From assembly GCA_009667805.1 (NCBI GenBank), contig CM019063.1, positions 405,176,959 to 405,240,958 on the forward strand: a stretch of DNA of 64,000 bases, in the 5' to 3' direction. Position 1 is the first letter of the stretch, and each line of letters opens with the position of its first letter. Source of the stretch: Leptobrachium leishanense. Its lineage: Eukaryota > Chordata > Amphibia > Anura > Megophryidae. Below, piece after piece: positions 12,381 to 23,769 of the stretch. Under the pieces are notes generated by a model, which had not been told where the DNA came from, made no database searches, and was given only the letters and a program-made list of their open reading frames with translations. The translations under genes were made by a program, and so were the position numbers.

Positions 12381-13086
12381 CGGGACACCAAGGGGAAAAA
12401 TTAACGTTCGCTAACTTCCCCTTAGCGTCCTGGTTTCCTGGCAGATTGTGCGCCGGCAACCTGCCCCTTAGCGATCGTTTAGCTTGCGGAGGCTGGGGGC
12501 AGCGCTACAGCGCCGTCCCCAGCATCGCCTCCATGGCATCCATAGGACTCCATGGAGGATCATGCTGCCGGGTCACATGACTGGCAGGATCTCTCCTCTC
12601 GCGACATCCTGCTGGTCGGCAGAGTGATCGCGAAGGGAGACAGGGGACTTTCTTTCTCCAGTTTCCCTCTGCTCCTGGTGGCCAGAAGCCGTGGATCGGG
12701 CCGCCGTTCTCACCACGGGATAAGAGGTGAGTATTTGTATCTTAGGGAGTGGGGGTTTGAGCTGCAGGTAACGGATTCTGCAGCAGCGCAATCTGTTACC
12801 ACCAGCTCAGAGGTGTAGGTAACTTTTTTAGGTAGTGTCAGCTCTTAGGATCACTTGGTTCTGATGATAGTTACTAATGTTAGTTAATCTGTGCTTGCAC
12901 TTTGCGCTCCCCATGTTAGGTATAAGGAGCGCAAAGTACAGTAAACTCGTGCTACGAATCTATACTAAATGAGCGCTAACCAGTTTTTTAACCCGTTAGC
13001 GATTCAAAGGCATACTGGCCGCAGCGCTATGACCTCCTTTAAGCTGTTAGCTTGAAGGAGGTGATCGAGTCCCTGGTGTCTCTTGG
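12381..13086. repeat. GC-rich probable MITE with 12-bp hairpin
   Basis: Weak inverted ends (GGGACACCAAGGGG on the left, the complement of CCCTGGTGTCTC on the right) bound a GC-rich block. Inside, ACTTTGCGCTCC at 12899-12910 pairs perfectly with GGAGCGCAAAGT at 12926-12937. Related GC-rich segments around 35450-35850 and 51110-51330 look like older relatives. Confidence 0.4.
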
Positions 13087-13217
13087 TATAAATCAAAAAG
13101 GTTTCTGTTGGCTACTATTTAAAATACTGAGGCATAATTAAAATCTAAATGCCATATACCATAACTCCTCTAGCATCATTCTGTTTTCTGTTAGACATTA
13201 ACGTAAAGGGAAAAGCA

Positions 13218-14924
13218 TGAGCGTCAATTCACCACTTCAGTGAATTTTTGGTGCTTTTCACTTTGACCCTTTTCGCCAAAATGTTGGTGAATTCATTATT
13301 TGGCGAATGGCTAACATAGTGCGCCGAAGATGGAGTTTGCTGAAGCCCCATGAAAAAGTTGGAGAACGTCGCCAAAGAGCACTGAAAGCGCGTAAGTGGC
13401 CGGGGCAAATTCCACCGAACTGCAATAAAAAGTGTAAGTCTCATATTCTAATAGATGTTTAACCCTTTCGCTGCTGAGGCTTTTTCCGCCTCTGTGCTGA
13501 GGTCATTTTTACCGATTTTGCTCATCATGTTTAAATGCGTTTTGAAGCCTTATTTTAGTATATGACCCAGACATATTATATATCGTTCTTTCCGTCAGAC
13601 TCGGCAGATTCATAATATGTCATTATTATATGTATACGTCATGACCTGTCTGTATATTATAACAAAAAATGCAATAAAATATGAATTTTCAATAATTTAC
13701 AACATGTAAAGTAGTTTTTTTTCACATTTTAACATACGATCCTTTGCGGTTATATTTTGTATGGGGTGCGCTTGTTAAAAAAATTAGAGATGGGGTCTCG
13801 TTACATTTTTTTGGGGAAAATTATGCGATTTTTAACAAACGCACCGTATAAAAAAATCGTTAGTGCAGCATCATTGTTCACATTATAATTGAAATGGGAA
13901 CAATATTGCTGCATTAACGGACCGAAAAAAAGAAAAAAAAATTGTTTATTTTTTTTTATAATTTTTTTAAATATTTTTTTATTTTTATTTTTAATTTTTT
14001 TTTAAAAAACTTTTTTCATACTCATGTTTGGTATTGTTGGAACGGCCATGCTCTGGCCGATCCAACAATACCAAACATTAACCCCTAACTGCCACGGATC
14101 GGGAGATAAGGGGTTCATTGGAACCCCCTATCTCCACCATTGGTGGCAGTTAGGGGTTAACTCCAAGACTGGCGTCATTGTGCTATGCACGATGACGCCA
14201 GTCCTCAGGGGGAGTTCCCGGAGGCTTGGCCGACATCCATGATGTCGGCCAGCTCCGGGAAAGGATCACGAACCGGCGCTTTTCGCCGCCGATTCGTGAT
14301 CCGGCCCCCCATGGGGTTAATGCCAGGTACCATTTGGCTCAGCGCGTCCACCGCATGGAACGCTACCTGCGGGTGGACGCGCTGAGCGCGTCCTCTGCAG
14401 CGAACTGGTTAAACCAATAAAAATTTATTAAAATGTGTATAAATAATAAAAAGAGTCCTTTTAAAAATTAATAAAAAGGTCAGTTACAGAATAAAAAATG
14501 CTTTAAAAAAAAGAGAACCAAAAAGTGAAAAAAATACAAAAAGATGTTCTAAGAAATAAAAAGGCTTGTTCCTGAAAATGAAAAAATAGTCTTTTAAAAA
14601 CCATTTAAAAAGATATTACGTTTATACATTGAATACTATGGGATTCAAACCTGTTGAACTGAAACACCAAAAATCAAGGCATTTCACCGACACTTCGGTG
14701 CAGTACTGCGTTCTGTGAATAAACTGATCATTACTTCTCTATGGGACAATTTCGCTTCCACCAAATACAGACGAACTGCACCATATTTCACTGTCATTTC
14801 ACCTGTATTTGCCAAATTCACAGCTTAGTGAATGGACAAACAGCCATGAAATTACAACCATTGGTGAAATTCACTGTTTGGTGCAATTTGTAGGCAAGTT
14901 TGGTGTTTAGTGAATAGACCCTAT
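13218..14924. mobile_element. Diverged family A relative interrupted by a TTAA element
   Basis: The part after 14413 follows family A (ACTATGGGATTC, AAGGCATTTCA, GTTCTGTGAATAAA, TTACTTCTCTATG in the same order as at 7680-7820). Ends GCGTCAATTCACC and its imperfect inverse GTGAATAGACCC. It is split by the TTAA-flanked insertion at 13463-14408. Confidence 0.5.
13463..14408 (+). mobile_element. TTAA element made of serial hairpins, family C copy 1
   Basis: Flanked by TTAA at 13459-13462 and 14409-14412. The right half is a chain of hairpins: 14024-14040 with 14062-14078 (17-bp perfect stem), a 75-bp hairpin module at 14082-14156 itself bordered by TTAA, then stems around GACTGGCGTCAT, GGCCGACATC, GGATCACGAA and CAGCGCGTCCAC. 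The copy at 37386-38579 has the same modules in reverse. TTAA targets are typical of piggyBac and Kolobok transposons. Confidence 0.75.
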
Positions 14925-15264
14925 GGTAGTACATTTGCTAGAGGCTTTATTGATGTAGAATGTCTGCTATCCCGGCATTCACATCTCTTAGGACATACTA
15001 ATGATAACATGTGGTTATTATGCTTATAAACTTGCCTGTTGTAAAGCAAGATTTGTTAAGTGGCACTTTGTTTTGGATAATTGATCTTCATTTCTTGAGG
15101 TCCAAATTCAGAATTCCGTATTGAGTATTTTGTATTTTACGCTGTAATTTGTTTTTCAACTGTAGTAGCAGTTTAAGTTGGATTTACATTTGTGAATATA
15201 GAAAGGAACCAAGAACCAACCGTTTTTCTGTGTAATAATACTTTATTTTCTTCAGATTAGTTAA
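14925..15264. other. Intron, nothing recognised
   Basis: No supported feature. Confidence 0.4.
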
Positions 15265-16102
15265 AGGAACGCTCTATGAAACCCCCCAACTATTGTCCAG
15301 TGGCGCTGAGCTCACCCTCCTTTTCTGCTCCTAAGCGTGGATGTCCCTGGAGCCTTTTGCGTGTGAATGGTGCAGGCACCACTCACATGCTCAGAATTCA
15401 GCCGCTGCTGTTTTGCATCTTAGAATATGGGAATGTCCATATTTTGCCGGTCCAGGAAACACATAGAGGACCAGATGACCGCAAGTACAAAGTGTGCTAA
15501 CATCATCTGTCCCTGAGTTGGACCCTGGCAGTCGGGATATTCAAAGTCCCATCTGGTGAGTGACAAATGTGTCTGTGGGCGGAGGAAGCACTCTGCTTTA
15601 CACAACTGAACTAGCCAAAGAGGGCTGGAGGTTGTGGATTGAAAAGGGAGGGGGGCACTCCACACAGTCTGACCACTTTAAAAAGGTAAATGCAACGAAC
15701 GATAATTTTTAGAAGCTACTAGTTGGGCGATTATTTTTCAATTGATTCATCGGATATAAAAAAAAATCTTTACTAAAAAGGAACACTATGAAGAAAAAAA
15801 ATTCCCTTCCTCCTTTTCCCTGTTTTTTATTAGACAATTTGCGTAGTATATGTAACTTTGGTACATCTGTACACAAATTGGGTATCTCACGTAACTTGTG
15901 AACTTTTCGCACACAAGCTCCTGGTCAGAGTGATGGATTGTTGCTGCCTGCACAACTCAAGCACAAATCTGATTTCTCCCCAAATGAAAGCTGCTATAAG
16001 CAATCAGACCTGGAACCAACATGAACCCGGGGTGAGAAGGGTGGGGAGGCACTCCATGTAGCCTGACCACATTAATAAGCTTAAATTGGTCAGGGTTTCC
16101 CT
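15265..16102. mobile_element. Possible TTAA-flanked MITE
   Basis: TTAA at 15261-15264 and 16103-16106 bound a block beginning AGGAACGCTCTATG and ending TCAGGGTTTCCCT. The ends resemble the AGGGACACTCTA family at 31935 but match poorly. Two related segments (GGCACTCCACACAGTCTGACCA near 15654 and a similar one near 16049) suggest a partial duplication. Confidence 0.35.
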
Positions 16103-16106
16103 TTAA

Positions 16107-17159
16107 AATAATTTCATGACCAAAACTGAGTGGGAGGAGGGACCAAAGGACAGAACCAGAGTTTGGAGGGGCAGGACCACAAGGAGGGTGACCGCTCTGG
16201 ACCAGAGAGAGGGTGGGGTGATGGCACAGAACTCCAGCTCCAAGGATTGATAAACCAGAGACAGTACCTCCGGTTCTGTGCTATAGTTCTGCTACTGTTG
16301 TAAACTAAATGAAAACAACCTGGTTATGTCTGACTTAACCCTAGAAAATCATACTGCGTAAAGCAGCGGCACATCTTCTCCTATCACCTCTGAAGTAGCA
16401 TCTGAGGTTATTAATGTTTAACTCAGCCTGGTTATAAATACTGTGTGCTGTACACAGACCCAATTAAGCGACCAGCCGATTAACCGATAATGAAAATAGT
16501 TGCCAACTGTTTTCATTATCGATTAGTTGTTTCAGCCATAAAGTAGTAAGGGTGCGTAAGCAAAATTATGCCAAAATAAATGTTTTATCTACAAAACGTG
16601 AAGACCGAGACCCTTGGAAAGGGGATCAGAGTTAACTTGTGTCTTCTGGGGATGTTCCTGTTGTTTCCTTTTTCAGAGGGAATAGTTACTGCATGCTACT
16701 CCTTTAGAGGCCTTACTTAACATTTTTTGCATGTTCTCTATTGGATTTAAGATAAGTTGCACAAATATTGACTGCATCTTTCTAAGCACTTAACTATTTG
16801 TAAGCAAAAATCTGTATTTGGAGAATTTTCTAATCATTAGGCCATAATTAATGTCTGTTCCATAACAGACTACCTTAACCAAATGTGCTCTACTAGACAA
16901 TGTAAGAGGTTGGTCTTCAAGTAGCAAATTTGGGGGAATTGCAAGGAAACACAAATTTTAGGCCAATATAGATGAGCTGAAGGAAAACCAAAGAAGGCAC
17001 TTTTTACATATTCGTCTAGTTTGGCCTCTAATGTTCAATCCAATTGCAATTATCCAATGATTTGCTGCTCAGCAAGTAATCCATAATAAGGATAACCTCT
17101 AAAAATGTAATGGTCAACCCAACATTATAGTCATTGCAAGACATATCAGACTTTATACT
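16107..17159. other. Intron, nothing recognised
   Basis: Near 16463-16525, CCGATTAACCGATAATGAAAA and its complement-like CATTATCGATTAG form a short fold-back. No other feature supported. Confidence 0.4.
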
Positions 17160-17262
17160 CCATTTTGTGATGTGTGATTTTATTATTATTAATCTTTATA
17201 AAGTGCCGGCATATTCTGTACAATAGGCACAGTATAGACAGGATTGTTGAATATTAAAGTAA
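17160..17262 (-). mobile_element. L2-type LINE 3' tail fragment
   Basis: TTATTATTATTAATC, then CTTTATAAAGTGCCGGCATATT and TGTACAATAGGCACAGTATAG match, on the minus strand, the L2 3' end also seen at 55925-56095. Only the tail is present (5' truncation). Confidence 0.7.
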
Positions 17263-17989
17263 TGAGGACATGGTTTCCTTTCGAATGACCAACTTTTGTA
17301 GGCATTTGATGTTCCCAACAGAAAGAGTCTTGTGGAAAAGGTGGGCAGGATTATTTCCATTAGTCACAAATATACACAGGTATTAAACATTAGCACGAAC
17401 ATATTTGTGTGAATTGCAAGTGTTCGTTACAACTGTAAGCTTCCAAATGCAATGGATTTTTGGCTCTTCTGAACTGATGCTGAACTTTCTATTTTAAGAG
17501 TCTAATAGCAAATTCCTCCCTCCAAGTGTCTGGCAGAGAGTCGGCATTTTGCACAGAGAACTGCAGCTTTCACCTTTACAGCACAGCATAATAGCCTTGT
17601 ATTTATTACAACATTGCATTCTTATTACTCCTCCTCGTGATACCTAATTTACTGTATTTATTCTGAATCCCTTTTATATCCTTCATAAAAATGTAAAGTG
17701 AACATGTCAACTAATCAGACTTATGTGCTGATAAGCAGTGATAGACTAGAGTGGGAAGGGAAGCCTGCTGATGCTTCTCTATCTATTTGTAACACTGTTA
17801 TTGTTTTGTAACAGGCTAAATAGTCTGTGCATCTGACAACATCCAAAGCCAGTTGGACATATTTTGCACAAAATCTCTAAAGATGCAGGACTTTCATGGG
17901 CACAAGATTTGCCTCCTCCTTTACCAACGTGTACATAGATTAGTGGAAGGATAAACATCTTTGTAGATGTTTAGAGTTGTGATTCTGGT
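17263..17989. other. Intron, nothing recognised
   Basis: No ORF or repeat supported. Confidence 0.4.
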
Positions 17990-18860
17990 CATTATCCTCT
18001 AGACTGTAAATTCCTATGAGCAGGGCCCTCTACACCTAGGGCTATATTACAATCTTCGCGCAAAGCGAAATTTTTTGCGCCAAGCGTTAAACATTTGCAG
18101 GCGCAAACCACCGCTGGAATTACAATACTCACGGCTTTTTTCTTCCGCCGATCAATTGAGCGTGCAAACAGGACGAGGTCAAATGCTCGCGCAGTACCGT
18201 CTCGCGCAAAAAACTGTGTGCAAACAGTTTTTTTCTCGTGATTCAGCCAATCCGAATTAAGAACCACAATTATCTCACGTTAGCCAAAGTCAATCTGAGC
18301 ATATATGCTGCAGCAATAATAAATGCACACACAACTTCTCCATTTTATTGGTTTGGAATGATTAGAACGTGTAACTATGCTTTGCAGCATTTTTTTTTTA
18401 TGGGTTTGTGTATTTTGGTTCGGCCAGGTTGTTCAGATTTGCCATTGACACCAGCTTTTAGGAGTTGCTATAATTATGCGTGCAAAGGCTATGCGGTAAA
18501 TCCTGCGCATAGATTGTAATACCATCCACGTACCAGTGCACATTCGCATTTGCGCTCACAATGTTAAGTATAGGACTCGTGAAGTACAGTAAGCTCGTGC
18601 AGGGTTCGCGCAGGTTCACCCGCGGTAGACGTCTGCGCCTGGTTGTTGCGCTGACTATGTAATACGGGATTAGGCGCAAATGATTTTACCCCTCGTGATA
18701 ATGTTTTTTTGCGCCGGTGCAAACGTTTGCGTGAAGATTGTAATTTAGCCCCTAGTGTTTCCATCCTATGCCCGTTTATCTGTTTCGCCTTCTCTTTGGT
18801 TATTGTAAAGCGCTGCAGAAACTGTTGGCGGTATAGAATTGATGACAATAATAATATGTG
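17990..18860 (+). mobile_element. L2-type LINE tail split by a MITE
   Basis: TAGACTGTAAATTCCTATGAG with GCAGGGCCCTCTACACCTA at 17998-18038, and TGTTTATC-like to GTAAAGCGCTGCAGAAACTG after 18752, are adjoining parts of an L2 3' end. The MITE at 18039-18751 separates them. Confidence 0.65.
18039..18751 (+). mobile_element. 0.7 kb MITE, family D copy 1
   Basis: Ends GGGCTATATTACAATCTTCG and the inverse of GGGGCTAAATTACAATC, bordered by CCTA/CTAG on both sides. The interior is rich in GCGCAAA words. A second copy in the opposite orientation is at 43434-44162; the shared core includes CTCACAATGTTAAGTATAGG and its complement. Confidence 0.75.
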
Positions 18861-19599
18861 AATTTTAATGGTCATTTCATTGATAATATGTTGTTCGTAA
18901 AGTTACAAACTATGTTGCAGAAGTTTATTGCAGAACTTTCTGTCGACAATTTTAAACTTGAAATGTATGAATTTGTGTCATAAGAGAGTATTGAAGGAAA
19001 ATTAAGTAATTACTGTCACCTTTAGGAAAGCATGTTCTGAAACTGTTCTCATGTTCATTATATCATAGGACAGGTTAACATTGAGTGATAGGCTGCAATA
19101 AAGGGGACTAACTGATATACCTGGCGTTGCCCGGGTTTTTATTTTTTCATTGGGCTTTTTTATTGCGTTATTTTTAAGAAATACTTTAAAGTATGTGTGT
19201 ACAGGGCTCAAAATTTCAAGTCCCAAGCTACTAACCAGGCCATAAGAGTTACTCACCACCAGTTGCTCCAGCTAACCCCTACCCAGACCTTTACTCTGCC
19301 CCTAAACACACCCCCTTAAATTATCTTATGAAATTACACTGTTAAAGGGTTTATTTAGAATAACGTTACAAAAATAACATTAATACCCAGACATCAGACT
19401 CCAGATACATGTATACCCAGTCATCAGAGCCCAGTGTGAGCAGAGCGAGGAGGCAGGGAAGCTCCTCTCCACTACCCTGCCACTGACCGAGACGAGCTGG
19501 GGCAGGTTAGGCAGCTGATCCCTGCCACTGTGCAGCCTGGGGGGGGGGGGCTGCATGGTTGCACTGCCGGAATACACAGCACAAAATAATATAGGAAGG
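18861..19599. other. Intron, nothing recognised
   Basis: Contains two copies of a TACCCAG-TCATCAGA word (19384 and 19419). No other feature. Confidence 0.4.
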
Positions 19600-20003
19600 C
19601 GCAGGAGCGCAAGGTCTCTAACATCCACCAGCTCCGTGATGTCATCATGGAGGAGTGGACGAGGACTCCAGTGGCAACCAGTGAAGCTCTGGTGAACTCC
19701 AAGCCCGGGAGGGTTAAGGCAGTGCTGGAAAATAGTGATGGCCACACAAAATATTGACACTTTGGGCCCGATTTGGACATTTTCACTTAGGGGTGTACTC
19801 ACTTTTGTTGCCAGCAGTTTACACATTAATGGCTGTGTGTTGAGTTATTTTGAGGGGACAGCAAATTTACACTGTTATACAAGCTGTACACACAATACTT
19901 TACATTGTGGCAAAGTGTCATTTCTTCAGTGTTGTCATATGAAAAGATATAATAAAATATCTACAAAAATGTGAGGGGTGTACTCACTTCTGTGAGATAG
20001 TGT
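19600..20003 (+). pseudogene. Tc1-like transposon 3' remnant
   Basis: The + strand frame ending at the TGA 19755-19757 reads NIHQLRDVIMEEWTRTPVAT and continues to GRVKAVLENSDGHTKY, the C-terminal end of a Tc1-type transposase. It is followed by the transposon's right end, with GGGGTGTACTCACTT occurring at about 19792 and again at about 19976, the paired direct-repeat arrangement of Tc1 ends. The transposase 5' portion and the left end are absent, so it is a dead 5'-truncated copy. The catalytic region is missing. It is unrelated in sequence to the Tc1 element at 33079. Confidence 0.75.
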
Positions 20004-20034
20004 GTGTGTTTATTTTTTGTGGATCTCCCTTTAA

Positions 20035-21233
20035 CCCCTTAAGGACCGCTGACGTACCCTGTACATCCTGTCCACGGGTCTCCCTTAGACCCGCGGACGT
20101 ACAGGGTACGTCAGTGGCGCCTAACCCCCCTCCCGCCCGATACTTACCTCCCTCGCTGGATCCCTCGGCGATCTGGCAGGGAGGAAGCCTGCCCATGTGA
20201 TTTACATGGGCCGGCGAGGTTGATGATGTCGCCACATGTGATTTACATGGGCCGGCGAGGTTGATGACGTCGCCACGCTGCGTGGTGACATCATCAGCAG
20301 GTGCCCCCATTCAAATCAATGGAGGGGAGGGGGGGCTCCTTCGGAGCCCTCTATCTCCCCAACCATTGAAGCTAGGGAGATGATTTTTGCACCGCTGGAA
20401 CCATTTCACCGCCGAATCGCATTTCGGCGCTAATTGGCGCCAAAACGCGATTCGAACCTGGAGGGGGGCTGACATCCTGGATGTCACCCAAGCCTCCAGG
20501 TCCCCCCCACCCACTGACAACCTCACCATATGTGTGAGGATGTCAGTGGGCCAGTTAACCATCTAGCTGCCATGTAGAGATAAGGGGATCCTAAGGATCC
20601 CCTATCTCCCGATCCATGGCAGCTAGATGGTCATATTTGACATCATGTGAAAGGCCTGATCATGGCCTTTTCAATGATACCACACATGACCAGGTTTGGT
20701 TAAAAAAACAAAACAAAAAAAATAAAAAATAAAAAAATGTTTTTTTTTTTAAAGTTTTTTTGTCTGGGGGGGTTTAATTAAATAGGACCTAGGCTGTCAT
20801 CTCAAAATAATTAGCACAAAATGGTCAGAATGAGCGCAGCGCACATAGGTGAACTGGCTCAGCAGTGAAGGGGTTAAAAAGCAAAAACATGTAAAAATTG
20901 GGTATTTCTAGTCTCGGGACAAAATTTTGAAACTATTTAGCAGTGGTCTTTTTTGGTGGTTGTAGATTTTGGGGATTAAATTACGAAAAAGTGTGTTCTT
21001 ACCATTTTTTCATCATATTTCATATTTTTTTTATAGTAAATTATTCGATATGATGGAAATAATGGTATTTCTAGAAAGTCCATTTAATGGCGGGAAAAAG
21101 GGTGTATAATATGTGTGGGTTGAATAAACGAGTAAGAGGAAAATTTGACCTAAACACTAACAGAGCAGAAACGTAAAAACAGCAGCAGTCACTAATGGAC
21201 GGATTTGTGTAAAACCGCCCGGTCACTAAGGGG
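20035..21233. mobile_element. TTAA-flanked element, CCCCTTAAGGACC type
   Basis: TTAA at 20031-20034 and 21234-21237. The ends CCCCTTAAGGACCGC and GGTCACTAAGGGG are inverted. An internal GTGAAGGGGTTAA at 20866-20877 suggests that two related elements are joined or nested. It contains stems such as ATGTGATTTACATGGGCCGG (repeated at 20195 and 20236). No coding capacity. Confidence 0.7.
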
Positions 21234-21237
21234 TTAA

Positions 21238-22640
21238 TTCATCTCACATGCCTACCAAACATTTTTTATTGCAGCCATTGATAAGAGTTTACATGATAAA
21301 GTGATAAAGTTTACAGGTGGGTTTAAATTGTAATACAGATACAGGGCTTAGATATGTGTTTATATCTCTTGTGTTTGGAACTCTAAACCTTTTGTTCTTT
21401 TCTGCTACCATAGCAAGCAACAAAACCAGTTGGGCGGGGTTTGACATAAACCTACAAACGTTCAATTTAATTTTGATATCATCCCACTATGCTGCAGAAC
21501 GCCTTCAGATGAGCCTTTGTCCATAAAGCAATAAGCTATAATTTGTGAATAATTAGAGAATTAATAGAAAGATGAAAGAGCTCGGGTCACTTCTTATCGC
21601 CAAGCCTATTTAGACCATGTCCTTCAAAAAACTCCTGTCTGGTGGAGCAAAAAAAAAATATATAGATGTGGCAGCAAACGATATCTGAGCTGTGCATATA
21701 TAAACATCGCTATGCAGTTTGTTCCAAGTGTTACTGGCAAAGTATATAATATTAATGAATACATTATCTGCAATTCAACTTATGTTTTAATTGTCGTACA
21801 CATTTTCAGAACCATAAAGTCACACATATGTGGACATCATTGGTATATTAGTGCAGAGAAATGTTACACCTGTAGCAAAGCATTTTTGCCTAATAATGGT
21901 TCCCACTTAAATTATTTTATGTTGCAACTAGTGGTGGTGACATATTGGTCAGACTGCCAGGAGGAAAAATGGATATTTAATTTGAGTACAATGAAATCAA
22001 AAGGATTGAATTCCAAATGGGAAAAGGGATTTTTTTTTCTCCTCCTGGTGGTCAGTTTGGGTATATATTGTACTATCATGCTTGTTTCTATATCTTGGAG
22101 TACAAACCTTTGTCTTTTCTGACTGTGGCTAAAAAAAACAAATAACATTTTATGATAATAGTGGTTGCCTCACAACAGATCGCCTGTGAATATATGGCTT
22201 ACGAATCATGACATCATGTTCTTATGTTACATTATTGATAATAACGTATTGAGGAATGTATCCTGTGTGCACAGCAGAAGATTTTTCAACGTTGTATTTC
22301 AGTATTGTAGAATCAGTCATAACTCTTATATAAAAAGGCTATTTCCATATATCATTATATTTTGAATGTTTTAGATGTATTTGGGCTTATTTATTTGTTA
22401 GTAATGATTTGCAACATGTAGGGTTTGGTCTATTGTGCACACTGGATGATATTCGGATCCCTATTTCAGCTGGTTTAGAAAAAAATGCCTTTTGGTTTTT
22501 AATTTTGATATATTGGTATTTCATTAGTTCAATCTACACAAATGAAGATGGTTCACTCCATATGGGTTAATTAGGTGGATGTGCATAAACATTCACAGCT
22601 GACGATCTATCAATAGATTTTATATATACATTATATATAT
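21238..22640. other. Intron, nothing recognised
   Basis: The 136-residue ORF at 21712 has no zinc-finger spacing or other family mark and appears to be chance. Confidence 0.45.
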
Positions 22641-23138
22641 ATATAATTACCCAGAATACCTTGTTGCATATGGGGAATGTAGCACAGGGGCTCTGGGATG
22701 CAGTTCTTTGAATTGCTGTGATGTGCAAATGGCTTCTGCAATAATAAACATAACTAATTATAGCGTGGAGGCTTTTTATCTCTCTTTTTGGTAAGTACTG
22801 ATTTGCCCTACGGGTCCAAGCATCCACAGCAACTGGTCATGCCTAGCTCCTAGCTGATGAGGGTCCAATAAACCTGAAACAGCGCTGTCCTAGGAGTGGC
22901 TTTGACCAGTTGCATATACCTGAGCTCTGCTAAAAAAGACCTCTAGTATGGTGTGGCCTTGATTAAAGGGTTCTGTATAAAAACAGACCCAGGATGCAAA
23001 AAAGTGAAACAGATGTCATTTGCATGTCCTACCCAGAATTCCATGCCGCATATGGGGAATGTAGCACAGGAGCTCTGGGATGCAGTTCTTTGAATTGATG
23101 TGATGTGCAAATGGTTTCTGCAGTAATTATATATATTA
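22641..23138 (+). repeat. Tandem 382-bp hammerhead-ribozyme repeat
   Basis: A segment beginning CCAGAATACCTTG at 22651 recurs as CCAGAATTCCATG at 23033, a period of 382 bases. It includes CATATGGGGAATGTAGCAC and TGCAGTTCTTTGAATTG in both copies. Between them lies one full hammerhead ribozyme (22831-22911). So one complete unit and part of a second are present. This arrangement, short tandem units with one type I hammerhead each, is known from newt satellite DNA, Penelope-like element ends and metazoan retrozymes. No protein is encoded. Confidence 0.75.
22831..22911 (+). ncRNA. Type I hammerhead ribozyme
   Basis: All core parts are present in order. Helix I is open-ended: 22847-22853 (CTCCTAG) pairs with 22890-22896 (CTAGGAG), and 22831-22839 pairs with 22903-22911, with internal loops between. 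Core CTGATGA is 22854-22860. Helix II is GGGT/ACCT around a 7-base loop (22861-22875; outermost pair G-U). GAAA is 22876-22879. The very short helix III is the palindrome CAGCGCTG (22880-22887). The cleavage triplet GTC is 22887-22889, so cleavage is predicted after C22889. Helix III this short usually favours dimeric action in this ribozyme class. It would be transcribed in sense with ZNF827 pre-mRNA. Confidence 0.8.
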
Positions 23139-23769
23139 TACACACACACGCCAGTTGGGGCACTACTGCGGTTTTCCTTGTAAGTCGTCTTTGCCTGGTT
23201 TCATTTTTTTTTCAAATAAATGTTAAAGGGACACTCTAGGGTCAAAACGAAAAGGAAGGGAATTGGAGGGGATAAACCCTAACCACTCCTGACCCCTGCA
23301 CCACCCCTTTCATTATCCTTTATTTACATTTTAAACTTTCCTCTTTTTCAGCGCAGGGCTGATACTGTTCATGTCTGATATGACATGCTGCCAATTCCTG
23401 TAAGTTGCCGCATGTCACATAACTGCGAAGAAGCAGCCAATCCAATGACTCTCAAAGCCAAAAGCACTGAGAGCCATTGGGTAGAGCTGGTTCTCTAAGG
23501 TCTTGTAACTGGAGTTCAGTGCTCAGGTTCTGGGAGGGACTAAGCATCTGCACATGGTGGGCTGAATCAACCCTCCGAGACCTTTCACATCTGGCGTGTT
23601 GAGGGACAATAAAGCTTAGGGAACTGTGACTACTCAGAGAATATTTGAGGAGACACAGTTTGTGTAATGTCTTTTCATTTGGCAACAGAATGGAGTCTAA
23701 GATTGGTCCTACATGGAGCTAATATTTCAAGCAAACATTTTCGGGACTGCAAATTTTATCAAGCTCTAA
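23139..23769. other. Intron with a left-half TTAA-family MITE
   Basis: TTAA at 23223-23226 is followed by AGGGACACTCTAGGG, the end of the family seen whole at 31935-32553. No matching right end was found, so this copy is truncated. Similar inner sequence recurs near 35100-35400 and 36190-36630. Confidence 0.4.

Noticed and set aside
19380..19826. 148-residue minus ORF
   Set aside because: Overlaps the sense Tc1 transposase remnant and has no recognisable domain.
21712..22122. 136-residue forward ORF with scattered cysteines
   Set aside because: No C2H2 spacing, no splice context, composition like random AT-rich DNA.
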